Both the position numbers and the translations under genes were made by a program. DNA of 64,000 bases from GAS188 sp963794475 (GTDB lineage: Bacteria > Pseudomonadota > Alphaproteobacteria > Rhizobiales > Beijerinckiaceae), in NCBI GenBank assembly GCA_963794475.1, contig CAWCDW010000003.1:992001-1056000 (forward strand), in the 5' to 3' direction. How positions within the stretch are numbered: the first letter of the stretch is position 1; every line of letters begins with the position of its first letter. The notes beneath the pieces are model-generated. The model ran no database searches. It saw nothing but the letters and a program-made list of their open reading frames with translations, and was not told the DNA's origin. Of this stretch, positions 1 to 9,785 are shown one piece after another.

Positions 1-294
1 GAAGCGGAGCGGCGCATCATGACGGCGGTGCATCTGCGCTTCGGCCTCCCGGCCATGCTGCCGCCCCGCGTCGCGAGGGCGATCAAGCGCGCCGACGCCA
101 CGGCCGCCTTCCTCGAGGCCGTCAATCTCGCCGGCTTTTCCCTGGCCGAGGCCAAGCGCTATTTCCCGCGCCCCGAAATGCCGGCGCCGGTCCACAGCGA
201 GCTCATCGATCCCTGGTCGGCCGCCAAGGCGACGCGACGCTTCCTCGCCCGATTTACGCAAATCTCCGAGGAGAGCCCGGCTTCGCCGAGTTGA
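1..294 (+). CDS. HD-family phosphohydrolase, C-terminal part (start lies before the window)
   Basis: The frame is open from the first base and ends at TGA 292-294, giving the last 97 residues. The text resembles the C-terminal helices of the alphaproteobacterial HD-domain hydrolases related to YfbR 5'-nucleotidases (segments such as AIKRADATAAFLEAVNLAGF). The metal-binding HD motif itself would lie upstream, outside the window. The ATG at 19 is probably internal, because the codons before it continue the same helix. A tyrosine-phosphatase-like gene follows on the same strand after 126 bases, a neighbour pair common in Rhizobiales. The assignment rests on C-terminal similarity only. Confidence 0.7.
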   Translation, partial: EAERRIMTAVHLRFGLPAMLPPRVARAIKRADATAAFLEAVNLAGFSLAEAKRYFPRPEMPAPVHSELIDPWSAAKATRRFLARFTQISEESPASPS

Positions 295-420
295 CTGGGG
301 ACCGAGCGAGGCTTTCGCGATATCCGGCGGGTGGCCACGGGTTGGATGCGCGCCCTAACCTTGCCATCGTATCGTCGTGCGAATTGGCGATGGAGGGGCG
401 CCAGTGAGAGGCTTTGAAAA

Positions 421-933
421 ATGTCCACCCTGCATGTCTGTCCGCTCTCGCGCCTGCACGCCACCGTCGAGGAGACGAGAGCCTCGCATATCGTCACGCT
501 CATCGGCGAGAACACGGTCGTCGAACGGCCGATATGCATCTCGGCCGACCGGCATTTGTTCATCACGGTCTCCGACATTGCCGAGCCCGCCGAGGGCCTT
601 ATCTTGCCTGCCCACTCCCATGTCGAACAATTGCTCGCTTTCGTGCGCGGCTGGGATCGCGCGGCTCCCATGGTGATCCATTGCTACGCCGGGATCAGCC
701 GCTCGACCGCGGCCGCCTTCATCGCCGCCTGCGCGCTCGCGCCTCAGCGCGCGGAGGCTGTGATCGCGAGGCGCTTGCGCGAAGCCTCTGCGAGCGCCAC
801 ACCCAATCCTCGCCTCATATCGGTCGCCGATAAGCTTTTGTGCCGGGAGGGGCGTATGGTGACCGCCGTTGCCGCGATCGGACGCGGCGAGCTCGCGAGT
901 GAAGGCAAGCCCTTCGCGCTGGAGATCGCTTGA
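421..933 (+). CDS. Protein-tyrosine-phosphatase-superfamily protein
   Basis: A 170-residue soluble protein with a complete CX5R phosphatase signature: HCYAGISR at residues 87-94, with Cys88 as the expected nucleophile and Arg94 as the phosphate-binding residue. The acidic segment ISVADKLL near the C-terminus and the overall size fit the small dual-specificity-like phosphatases annotated as tyrosine phosphatase superfamily in Rhizobiales. The substrate is unknown. It lies downstream of the HD hydrolase on the same strand and is convergent with the anti-sigma gene. A perfect 8-bp inverted repeat (955-962/971-978, TGCGCCGG/CCGGCGCA) lies between the two genes and may end transcription, but it has no T-tract. 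Confidence 0.8.
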   Translation: MSTLHVCPLSRLHATVEETRASHIVTLIGENTVVERPICISADRHLFITVSDIAEPAEGLILPAHSHVEQLLAFVRGWDRAAPMVIHCYAGISRSTAAAFIAACALAPQRAEAVIARRLREASASATPNPRLISVADKLLCREGRMVTAVAAIGRGELASEGKPFALEIA

Positions 934-988
934 ATCTCGGACGCGGACCGAAGATGCGCCGGGCGATCATCCGGCGCAGCGGTCGAGC

Positions 989-1714
989 TTACGGCGTCGC
1001 CTGAACGAGCTTGCCGGCCCACAAGGGCGCCCCCGAAGGCCGGCCGTTCGGCGACCCGCCCGCAGGCTCGAGCGTCACCGCGTAGACAGCGCTCTCGACC
1101 ACCGAGGGATCATAGCCCAAAAGCGCAGGGCGTACGGTGAAACCCTGATCGGAGACCACGCCCAGCGATTTCGGGTCGCCGAGCTTGTCATGGATGATCC
1201 ACAATTCGTAGCTCTTGCCCGGCTGAGGCTCGGCCGCGACCGGACGAACCGTGAGGAGGCGCGAGGCGAGATCCACTTCGACGAGGAAGGCGGGCGAGGC
1301 GGCGTCCTTCTGCAGCACGGCAACGAACCTCGAAGCCTCGGGCGGCAGCCCCCTCCCGATCATGTCCTGCCGGATGAGAGCGACGGCGAGCGAGGCGGCA
1401 AGCGCACCGCCCGCCAAGGCCGCCGCTCGCCAGCGCCGCAGGCGCCGCGAAAGCGCGATGACCTCGGCGCCTCCTCCACCTTGTCCGCGACGGCCCTCGA
1501 TGCTGGCTTCGATGCGTGTAAACAAGCCTTCCGGCGGCTCGACCACGGGCGCGCCTTCGTCGAGCGGCGCGAGGCGGCGTTCCCAGGCGAGGATCGCCGC
1601 ATCGAGCGCGGGCTCGCGCGATCGCCGCGCGGCGACGCCGGCTCGTTCGGCGGCGTCGAGCGTGCCCAGCACATATTCGCCAGCCAAGGCGTCGATGTCT
1701 TCCGGGTCGCTCAT
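989..1714 (-). CDS. Membrane anti-sigma factor with RskA-type C-terminal domain
   Basis: A 241-residue predicted inner-membrane regulator. The N-terminal cytoplasmic part opens with the typical ALAGEYVLGTLD segment (residues 9-20). One membrane helix is visible at about 96-114 (AAALAGGALAASLAVALI), followed by an external domain with the RskA signature (YELWIIHDK, then LGVVSDQGFTVR). I chose the ATG at 1714 because it overlaps the stop of the sigma gene as ATGA, a usual sign of translational coupling; an in-frame ATG at 1726 is possible. By family knowledge it holds its sigma factor inactive until a signal triggers release. The signal cannot be read from the sequence. Confidence 0.85.
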   Translation of the reverse strand: MSDPEDIDALAGEYVLGTLDAAERAGVAARRSREPALDAAILAWERRLAPLDEGAPVVEPPEGLFTRIEASIEGRRGQGGGGAEVIALSRRLRRWRAAALAGGALAASLAVALIRQDMIGRGLPPEASRFVAVLQKDAASPAFLVEVDLASRLLTVRPVAAEPQPGKSYELWIIHDKLGDPKSLGVVSDQGFTVRPALLGYDPSVVESAVYAVTLEPAGGSPNGRPSGAPLWAGKLVQATP

Positions 1715-2253
1715 GAGGCGAGACATAGCCGAAGCTGCGCAAGCGCGCGATGGAGCCAGGTCTTGATCGTCGGCACGGGGGCGCCAAAGCGCGCGGCGAG
1801 CGCCTCGCGGCTCAACCCGTGACAATAGGCAAGCAGCACCATCTGTCGCTTGGGCCGCTCGAGGTTTTCGAGACAGGCGAGGAGGCGTCCGAGATTCTCG
1901 CGGCGCTCGCGCTCGCCCAGGGGGTCTGGCGTTCCTGCGGAGGGCTCGAAGCCTTCCGGCATTTCCTCCATCGAAAGCGCGGGCTTGCGCCGTACCTCGT
2001 CGAGCGCGCGGTTGCGGACGATCGTCGCCATCCAGGTGATTGCCGACGCCTTTGCGGCGTCGAATTCGCCGGCGCGCTGCCAGATCTTGGCATAGACCTC
2101 CTGCAAAATGTCCTCGGCGAGATCGCGGCGGCGCAGGATACGGAGCGCGATGCCGAACAACTTGCCGCCGGTCGCGCGGTAAAGCGCGGCGAAAGCCGCC
2201 TTGTCCTGGCGCGCGACCCGCGCCATCAGCTCACCGATCTCCTCAGAGGTCAT
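1711..2253 (-). CDS. ECF RNA polymerase sigma factor (SigK-like)
   Basis: A 180-residue extracytoplasmic-function sigma factor. Region 2 spans about residues 20-90, with the core-binding/-10 helix around DILQEVYAKIWQRAGEF, and region 4 spans about 117-175, ending in the helix-turn-helix around LAARFGAPVPTIKTWLHRA. There is no region 1 or 3. The start at 2253 (MTSEEIGELM) fits the family length; an open frame runs on to 2400, but that extension lies in a GC hairpin region and looks non-coding. The gene is coupled to the anti-sigma gene by ATGA. A fasciclin-domain gene lies just upstream on the same strand, as at the mycobacterial sigK locus, so fasciclin is a candidate target. Confidence 0.85.
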   Translation of the reverse strand: MTSEEIGELMARVARQDKAAFAALYRATGGKLFGIALRILRRRDLAEDILQEVYAKIWQRAGEFDAAKASAITWMATIVRNRALDEVRRKPALSMEEMPEGFEPSAGTPDPLGERERRENLGRLLACLENLERPKRQMVLLAYCHGLSREALAARFGAPVPTIKTWLHRALAQLRLCLAS

Positions 2254-2360
2254 GTGTTGCGTCCAGCGCGGCCGTGCCGCCTCTTTGCGAATGGCAAGAA
2301 TAGCGGGAATCCGCGGTTTTGCCAGAACAGGATCGCCTCGCGCTTCGCTCGGGCGTTGCG

Positions 2361-2393
2361 CAAAGGGGAGCACCCGCTCGACGGGCGCTCCCC
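2361..2393 (-). terminator. GC-rich hairpin between fasciclin and sigma genes
   Basis: On the minus strand, 12-base arms (2393-2382 and 2376-2365) pair fully apart from one G-U, around a 5-base loop, and are followed by a short T-run (TTTG). It sits 27 bases after the fasciclin stop and upstream of the sigma gene. It could end fasciclin transcription or attenuate read-through into the sigma operon. The short T-run makes its strength uncertain. Confidence 0.5.
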
Positions 2394-2419
2394 GGCTCAT
2401 TTCGTTCGCCTCGCCCCGA

Positions 2420-2995
2420 TCAGGGCATCATCACGCTATTCACCACATGGATCACGCCGTTCGACTGGAATACATCCGCGATGGTGATCGTCGCGACATC
2501 GCCCTTGTCGTCGGTGAGCGTGAGGTGGCGATTGCCATTGCGCATCACGGTGAGGCCGTCGCCTTCGACCGTCTTAAGCATCGTCTTGCCGCCGCCCTTG
2601 TCGACCATGTCGGCGAGCTCTTGCGCGGAGAGCCTTCCCGGAACGACATGATAGGTGAGAATCTTGGTGAGCGTCGGCTTGTTCTCGGGCTTCACCAGGC
2701 TCTCCACCGTGCCGGGCGGCAGCTTCTTGAAGGCCTCATTCGTCGGCGCGAAGACCGTGAACGGGCCGGGGCCTTCGAGCGTATCGACGAGGCCCGCGGC
2801 CTTGACTGCGGCGACGAGCGTCGTGTGGTCCTTCGAATTTACAGCGTTCTCGACGATGTTTTTCGAGGGATACATCGGCGCGCCGCCGACCATCACGGTT
2901 CTTTCGGCGAGGCCGCGCGTCGCGGGCAAGGCAATGCCGGCGATGGCAAGCGCGAGCGCGGCGCCGGCGAACCGGACGCGTTTTCCTGAAAGCAT
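2420..2995 (-). CDS. Secreted fasciclin (FAS1) domain protein
   Basis: A 191-residue exported protein. Residues 1-30 form a Sec signal peptide (basic KRVR, then ALALAIAGIALPA). The rest is one FAS1 domain with the conserved FTVFAPTNEAF box, the TYHVVPGRL box and the closing NGVIHVVNSVMMP strand. The start at 2995 is supported by a good ribosome site (GGAAGGA, 8 bases upstream). FAS1 domains usually mediate adhesion or surface binding; the partner here is unknown. It lies upstream of, and in the same direction as, the ECF sigma/anti-sigma pair, separated by a hairpin, which suggests the pair may control it. Confidence 0.9.
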   Translation of the reverse strand: MLSGKRVRFAGAALALAIAGIALPATRGLAERTVMVGGAPMYPSKNIVENAVNSKDHTTLVAAVKAAGLVDTLEGPGPFTVFAPTNEAFKKLPPGTVESLVKPENKPTLTKILTYHVVPGRLSAQELADMVDKGGGKTMLKTVEGDGLTVMRNGNRHLTLTDDKGDVATITIADVFQSNGVIHVVNSVMMP

Positions 2996-3204
2996 GGTGT
3001 TCGTCCTTCCGTTGGCTTCTTCTCCCGTCGCCCGTGGAGGGCGCGGGGTCAAAAAGCTACGAAGGCCGATACGCAAAGTTTCAGCGGGATCGGGTGGCAG
3101 GTAAGGTGGCGTGAGCCGTGAGAAGCGAAAAGGAAGACCGCAAGCGCGCGCCGTATAAGGCCCTTATTGCCCATAATGACTGATCACTCTTCATTTCGCG
3201 CTCG

Positions 3205-3906
3205 CTAGCTGACGATCTTCTCCATCTCGGACCAGGCGCGCTTCAAGGTTTCGACGTTGAAACCCTCCGCATGGGCCGCCTCGATCACCGGGCGCTCCTT
3301 TCGCGCCACGAGATCGATCGCATGCGCCAGGCGCCCGATCATCTCGGCGGGAACCACCACCGCGCCATGGCGGTCGCCATGCACGAGATCACCCGGCTTG
3401 ACGCGCATGCCGAGCACATCGACCGGCACGTCGATGGCGGTAAGATGCACATGCGCGTGGCTCGGCATCACCGAGCCCGCGAGTAATTGGAAATCCTTGT
3501 CCATCGTGCCGAGATCGCGGATCGAGCCGTTGGTGATGCCGCCCGCGACTTTGAGGCCGCGATGGATCGCGACCTGCACCTCGCCCCAAAAGGCCGCAAG
3601 CCCGCATTCCTCATCCTTATCCTCGATGACTACGACCGCGGGATGGGGCGTGGCGGCGACGTAGTCGTAATAGGCAAGGCGCCGCGATTTGATCACCTCG
3701 GCCGCCTCCTTGGGCGCCGCGACGCCGGCGATCGTCGCCGTCCTCGCATAGCCGACGACGGGCGGCAGGTTCGGATCGGCCGCGACCATGGGCTTGCGGG
3801 TGAAGCCCTCGCCGAGGCGGCGCCCGGCGATGAGCTCGAGCGCGTTGCAGATGGTCGGCGTATCGACGGAGCGCATCAGGCTCAACAACATGTCGTCGGC
3901 TGGCAT
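3205..3906 (-). CDS. RraA-family protein (4-hydroxy-4-methyl-2-oxoglutarate aldolase / RraA fold)
   Basis: A 233-residue protein with the RraA/HMG-aldolase fold signatures: GGITNGSIRDL at about residues 122-132 (Arg and Asp of the active site) and GDLVHGDRHGAVVVP at about 172-186. The family includes metal-dependent aldolases acting on 4-carboxy-4-hydroxy-2-oxoadipate-like substrates and RNase E inhibitors. The longer-than-RraA length and the GDRHGAVVVP segment favour an enzyme over the E. coli-type inhibitor, but the substrate cannot be inferred because no pathway genes adjoin. The start at 3906 has GAAAGGA 6-7 bases upstream; the ATG at 3921 would place that ribosome site inside the gene. 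Confidence 0.8.
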   Translation of the reverse strand: MPADDMLLSLMRSVDTPTICNALELIAGRRLGEGFTRKPMVAADPNLPPVVGYARTATIAGVAAPKEAAEVIKSRRLAYYDYVAATPHPAVVVIEDKDEECGLAAFWGEVQVAIHRGLKVAGGITNGSIRDLGTMDKDFQLLAGSVMPSHAHVHLTAIDVPVDVLGMRVKPGDLVHGDRHGAVVVPAEMIGRLAHAIDLVARKERPVIEAAHAEGFNVETLKRAWSEMEKIVS

Positions 3907-4016
3907 TCCGGGTCCTTTCAAGTGATGCTCGGCGATGGGCGGATGAAAAACGCGCCGCTAGCTAGAGCGCCGCGGAGGCCGGAGTCCAGACGCCTCGGAT
4001 CTCGTTTCGCGAAACG

Positions 4017-4583
4017 CTATCCACCCTGCGTCTCCTCGCCATGGCGGAGGATGAGCGGCGTCTGGGCGAGCGCGAAGACGAGGGTGAGCGGCATCGTGCC
4101 GAACACCTTGAAATTGACCCAGGTGTCGGTCGAGAAATTGCGCCACACGATCTCGTTGAGCGCGGCGAGCACGAAAAAGAAGATGGCCCAGCGCCAGGTG
4201 AGCTTGCGCCAACCGGCGGGCGTCAGCGTCAGCACTTGATCGAGCACCAGCGGCAAGAGCGGCTTGTCGAGGGCAAGGCCGATCATCAGCACCGCGCCGA
4301 ACAGGCTGTTCACGATCGTCGGCTTCATTTTGATGAAGAGATCGTCGTGCAAGGCCAAGGTGAGGCCGCCGAAGACGAAGACGACCACGGCCGAGATGAG
4401 CGCCATGATCGGAAGCCTGCGCATCAAGACATAGGAGACGGCCAGCACCACGAGGGTGGCCGCCATGAAGATCGCCGTCGCGGCGAAGATGCCGAAGCGG
4501 CCGTTTGCGATGAAAAACAGAGCAAGCGGCGCAAAATCGAGCGCGAGCTTGACGAGCGGGTTGGCGGGCTTCGAGGGCACCAT
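4017..4583 (-). CDS. yciB: Inner membrane septation-type protein A (IspZ/YciB family)
   Basis: A 188-residue polytopic membrane protein matching the IspZ/YciB family from end to end: the N-terminal LVKLALDFAPLALFFIANG, the DDLFIKMKPTIVNSLFGAVL loop, the WRKLTWRWAIFFF segment and the closing TWVNFKVFGTMPLTLVFAL. About five hydrophobic segments are visible. In enterobacteria the family is linked to cell-envelope integrity and septation. The start at 4583 has GAAAGG 6 bases upstream, while the open frame beyond it lacks family resemblance. In many alphaproteobacteria the gene follows ftsY; here it stands between an RraA-type gene and a small hypothetical gene. Confidence 0.88.
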   Translation of the reverse strand: MVPSKPANPLVKLALDFAPLALFFIANGRFGIFAATAIFMAATLVVLAVSYVLMRRLPIMALISAVVVFVFGGLTLALHDDLFIKMKPTIVNSLFGAVLMIGLALDKPLLPLVLDQVLTLTPAGWRKLTWRWAIFFFVLAALNEIVWRNFSTDTWVNFKVFGTMPLTLVFALAQTPLILRHGEETQGG

Positions 4584-4697
4584 CTTGCGCCTTTCGCATG
4601 AAACCCGGCTTTGGAAAAGGCCTTTGCCTCCAGGCAGACGACCCACGGGTCGACCCCTCCCCATCCGGCGATCAACTGATCGAGGCTCGGCCCCGCG

Positions 4698-4880
4698 TCA
4701 GGCGCCCGACTCCGCGGCATCATCGCCGGCCGAATCTCCTTTCGATTTCTCGATGATCGCTCGCGAACGCTGCAAAGCTTCTTGCGTGCGCTTCGTGATC
4801 TCCTCGATCTCGGCCTTTATTTTTCTTGTCCGTGCTCGAGACGACAATGTCCCCTTTGGAAGCCCCGGCTTGTCCTCCAT
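4698..4880 (-). CDS. Small charged coiled-coil protein, function unknown
   Basis: A 60-residue open frame preceded by an unusually strong ribosome site (AGGAGGGAGAGGAGCG directly before ATG). The middle (about residues 18-46, with KIKAEIEEITKRTQEALQR) has a heptad-like alternation that predicts a short amphipathic or coiled-coil helix. The tail is acidic (GDDAAESGA). There are no cysteines, membrane segments or signal peptide. I do not recognise a family. The translation signal and its position in a same-strand run (tam, this gene, yciB) support it as real. Confidence 0.5.
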   Translation of the reverse strand: MEDKPGLPKGTLSSRARTRKIKAEIEEITKRTQEALQRSRAIIEKSKGDSAGDDAAESGA

Positions 4881-5124
4881 CGCTCCTCTCCCTCCTGGGG
4901 CGGAAGAGCAGCCACCGCTCCCGCCCAACCATCAACAAAAGAGATTTGGGAAGTCATTTTGGGCTCCGCAAGCCGAACAAAATGAGACCCATGCGGCACG
5001 CTTGCGAGGTGTCCGGCGGCGCATCTCTCGAGCTCGGCACTTCCATAAGGTGCATCGAGGCGGCGAGCTCCCGTCGCGCTGTTGGCAAAGGATTTGCCGA
5101 GGGGAGAATTGAGCGTTTGCGGGT

Positions 5125-5898
5125 TTAAGGCCGCCGCGCGACGATAAACAACCGCGGAAAGCGCAAGAGCACCTTGCCGTCGATGCGCGGTCGGTAGGCT
5201 TTCGCAAGGCGGGCGCGGTAGCTTTCGAGGAAGGGCTCCTGCTCCCCCGGCGCAAGCGCCTCGAGGAAGGGGCGAAGCCCGGTGCTCCTCACCCAATCGA
5301 CGATCGCACGATCGTCCGCGAGCACGTGATGGTAAATGGTGTGCCAGATGTCGACGTTCGCCGCGAGCGGCTTCAAGAGGTCGTAATAAATCGCAGGCTC
5401 CGGCAAGCGCCCGCGCGCCGCGGCGGCTTTCGCCATGCGTCCGGCCCAAGGCCCTTCCGAAGCGGCCTCGCGCATCAGCGCATGGCTCGGCTCATCCAAA
5501 TTGTCCGGCATTTGCACGGCGAGCACCGCGCCAGTGCCGAGACCGCCGAAAAGGCGCTTCAGCGTGGCGGAATGATCCGGCACCCATTGGAAAACCGCAT
5601 TGGCGAAGAGGAGGTCCGGCTTCTCCTGTGGCGTCCAGACCGAAAGCTCGCCCTTCTCGAAGGGCGTGCCAGGGAGGCGCCGGCGAGCCTCCTCGAGCAT
5701 CGCGGGGGAGGAATCGACGCCGATCACGCGTGCTTGCGGAAAGCGCTCGATGATCAGCTCCGTCGAATTTCCCGGCCCGCAACCGAGATCATAGGCGAGC
5801 TTCGCGTCACCGAGCGGTACGCGCGCCAAGAGCTCGCGCGAAGGACGCGTCCGGTCGTCCTCGAAGCGCCGGTATCGAGCCGCGTCCCAATCGGGCAT
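5125..5898 (-). CDS. tam: Trans-aconitate 2-methyltransferase
   Basis: A 257-residue SAM-dependent methyltransferase matching Tam along its length. Motif I is DLGCGPGNST (residues 37-46), the acidic loop VIGVDSSPAML follows, and the family-specific FANAVFQWVPDH segment lies at about 98-109. A further typical stretch is YDLLKPLAANVDIWHTIYHH. Tam methylates trans-aconitate, a spontaneous and inhibitory isomer of the TCA intermediate cis-aconitate, in the cytoplasm. AAGGAGG lies 6-7 bases before the ATG. The gene is monocistronic or the first in a run with the small gene downstream. Confidence 0.92.
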   Translation of the reverse strand: MPDWDAARYRRFEDDRTRPSRELLARVPLGDAKLAYDLGCGPGNSTELIIERFPQARVIGVDSSPAMLEEARRRLPGTPFEKGELSVWTPQEKPDLLFANAVFQWVPDHSATLKRLFGGLGTGAVLAVQMPDNLDEPSHALMREAASEGPWAGRMAKAAAARGRLPEPAIYYDLLKPLAANVDIWHTIYHHVLADDRAIVDWVRSTGLRPFLEALAPGEQEPFLESYRARLAKAYRPRIDGKVLLRFPRLFIVARRP

Positions 5899-6094
5899 TC
5901 GTCGCCTCCTTCAAAGCATGGCCTTGCAGACAGCATCGCCTTGAAAGGCGCGCCGATTTTTTCAGGAACACAGGGTTACATCAACGAACGAATTGCGAGC
6001 TCCGCGCGCAAGAGAGCTTTTTTCAGGCACGCTGGCCGCCCGAGCCTCGGTGCCTGAGATGGGGCTGTTCGATCGGCTCAGCGCAAGCGCCGCC

Positions 6095-8038
<1,944 letters not shown>

Positions 8039-8194
8039 CTCATCCTCCCACGCGCAGGCGACGCGGTGATAGCCGCGCCATTATCGGACGGCTCGCAAAG
8101 GACGCAAGGCTGGAAGTAACGAATTGTAGTCAGGCAAAACCGGCACCGATGGGCCGGAAAAGTAATGCGATTCCCAAGCGACGCTGTCGCTCGA

Positions 8195-8974
8195 TCAGGG
8201 CTCGGCATCCCACTGGACTTCGAGGCCTACCGTGAAGCTCTGGGTCATCGCGTTGGTGTTGCCGGCCGCGGCACTGGCCGCCAAAATGTCCGAGAATTGA
8301 TTGAGCGTCGCATCCCGAACGGATCGCACTCCGCCGAGCTTGAGATGTGCCCGCTCGGCCTCGATCCCGGCAAGACGTTCAGCCTCGTCGAACGCTTTCC
8401 GACGGGCTTCATCGAGCGCGCTTTTCGGATCCGCGACGAAAAAGGCGATCGTGGGCACATGGTTGTCAGCGCTGTCCGCGATGAGATCGACGACAGCGCC
8501 GAGGTTTTCGAGATTGCGCGTCTTGCTGGTCACCTGGGTCGACACCTGAAAGCCGTCCCTTTTCGCCTGAGCCGGCGCGCGCACTGGCTGGCTCATCGGT
8601 TGAGCCGGAGGGTTGGTTTGCGGGGTGGCCGGGGGCGAAGGCACGAGATTCGGCGAGACGAAACGGGGGATGAGTTGCGGGGGTGCCGTGGTGATGTCGC
8701 CCTCCGAAATCCCCGCCCCGCGGAGCGCCTCGACCAAGCGTTTCAATTTCACCTTCTGCGCCGCCATCGCGTCCTGCGCGAAGCTGCCTTCGCTGTTCAC
8801 CACGACCACCATCCGCACCGAATCAGCCTCGGCCGAAACGGTTCCCCTCCCGGTCGCGGAGATCGTGCGGCCGGAATGCTGAGCGGGTCCGGGCTCGTCT
8901 GCCAACGCGAACCGGCCAGCAAGGCAGGCGACGGCCAGGAGCAACGTTACGAGGAGATTTTTAGGGCGAATCAA
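8195..8974 (-). CDS. Exported SIMPL-domain (DUF541) protein
   Basis: A 259-residue protein with a Sec signal peptide (MIRPKNLLVTLLLAVACLAG, cleavage near ALADEP). The mature part is a SIMPL domain: the opening ISATGRGTVSAEADSVRMVV strand, LKRLVEALRGAGISEGDITT, and near the end LDEARRKAFDEAERLAG. A proline- and glutamine-rich insert (about residues 108-138) interrupts the domain more than usual. SIMPL proteins are periplasmic or outer-membrane-associated, and some protect against oxidative stress. It lies downstream of acs on the same strand after 156 bases. Confidence 0.85.
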   Translation of the reverse strand: MIRPKNLLVTLLLAVACLAGRFALADEPGPAQHSGRTISATGRGTVSAEADSVRMVVVVNSEGSFAQDAMAAQKVKLKRLVEALRGAGISEGDITTAPPQLIPRFVSPNLVPSPPATPQTNPPAQPMSQPVRAPAQAKRDGFQVSTQVTSKTRNLENLGAVVDLIADSADNHVPTIAFFVADPKSALDEARRKAFDEAERLAGIEAERAHLKLGGVRSVRDATLNQFSDILAASAAAGNTNAMTQSFTVGLEVQWDAEP

Positions 8975-9139
8975 GAGGGCCTCCGCACGCGCGGTTGGGG
9001 TGTTCGAGGCCGCGCGGATTTGCTCGACCCTAACTGTCCGCTCTAACCGAGGATACGCGCGCGATACACCGGCGCGGCCGTTAATCGCGACAATTTGAAG
9101 GGTCGGTCGATAAGGAATTTATGCGCGAGGTCGCATCAA

Positions 9140-9172
9140 ATGTATGGCATTTGCATATGCAAAGACCTACAT
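9140..9172. promoter_or_regulatory. Palindromic operator candidate upstream of brnT
   Basis: A perfect 14-bp palindrome TTTGCATATGCAAA (9150-9163) is flanked almost symmetrically by ATGTA (9140-9144) and TACAT (9168-9172). It ends 14 bases before the brnT ATG. BrnA antitoxins carry a ribbon-helix-helix DNA-binding region and repress their own operon, so this is the natural candidate binding site. Confidence 0.55.
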
Positions 9173-9186
9173 AGAGTCGGAACGCT

Positions 9187-9486
9187 ATGGAATTTGACGG
9201 CTTCGATTGGGACTGGGGCAACCGGGAGAAATGTCAGAAGCACGGCGTTTCGCTAGCGGAAGTCGAAAGCGTATTTGCCCATCCCGTGATAATTCTACCG
9301 GACAAGGAGAACCTCCAGGGCGAACGGCGCTTTCGAGCGGTTGGAACGACCCTGCACGGGCGTAGAGCTTTCGTCGTGTTCACTTGGCGTAGCGGTCCGA
9401 TCGGCCAGCTGCTGCGCCCCATCAGCGCCCGCTACATGCATCGCGAGGAGGTTGCGGATTATGAAAAAGCCTATCCCAACATTTAA
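9187..9486 (+). CDS. brnT: BrnT-family ribonuclease toxin
   Basis: A 99-residue RelE-fold toxin of type II systems. The family signature is intact: FDWDWGNREKCQKHGVSLAE at the N-terminus, the central GERRFRAVGTTLHGRRAFVVF strands, and ISARYMHREEVADYEKAYPN at the end, with the Arg and His residues usual for BrnT catalysis. It would cleave RNA and slow growth when free of BrnA. The gene starts directly after the operator-like palindrome, and its last 26 bases overlap brnA, as usual for the pair. Confidence 0.9.
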   Translation: MEFDGFDWDWGNREKCQKHGVSLAEVESVFAHPVIILPDKENLQGERRFRAVGTTLHGRRAFVVFTWRSGPIGQLLRPISARYMHREEVADYEKAYPNI

Positions 9487-9734
9487 AACGGACGAGGAAG
9501 CGGAGAATTTCGTCGCGACCGCCGACCTCACGGAATACGATCTTTCCGGAGGTCGGCTCATGCGGTTCGAGCTTCGCCCCAAGGACAAATCGGTGAGCCT
9601 GCGGCTGCCCGAGAAGCTGCTCACGGCCGTGCGGAGCCGCGCGAAGCGCGTCGGGCGTTCCCTATCAGCGCTTCATCCGCATGGCGCTTGAGCAGGCCGT
9701 GCAAGAGCCAATCCGGAAAGGCCGCTCCGGCTAG
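9461..9734 (+). pseudogene. brnA: BrnA-family antitoxin, apparent +1 frameshift near the 3' end
   Basis: Begins at ATG 9461 inside the end of brnT. The first 64 codons read as BrnA (FKTDEEAENFVATADLTEYD, then KSVSLRLPEKLLTAVRSRAK). The current frame then runs off into an unrelated tail and stops at 9691. Dropping one G from the GGG at 9653-9655 restores the family ending VPYQRFIRMALEQAVQEP, with a stop at 9732-9734 (90 residues). That ending is the second helix of the ribbon-helix-helix fold, so as written the protein could hardly dimerise or bind DNA, while the toxin gene is intact. A sequencing error is the simpler explanation. Confidence 0.8.
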
Positions 9735-9785
9735 GGACGGGCCGGCTTCCGGCTCGAGAAATCCCCTCCCGCGTCTCGGCAGCGC

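Noticed and set aside
5950..6025. Terminator of acs at the T-runs near 5959 and 6015
   Set aside because: The T-runs are on the plus strand, while acs and tam are on the minus strand, and no stable stem precedes them in the proper orientation.
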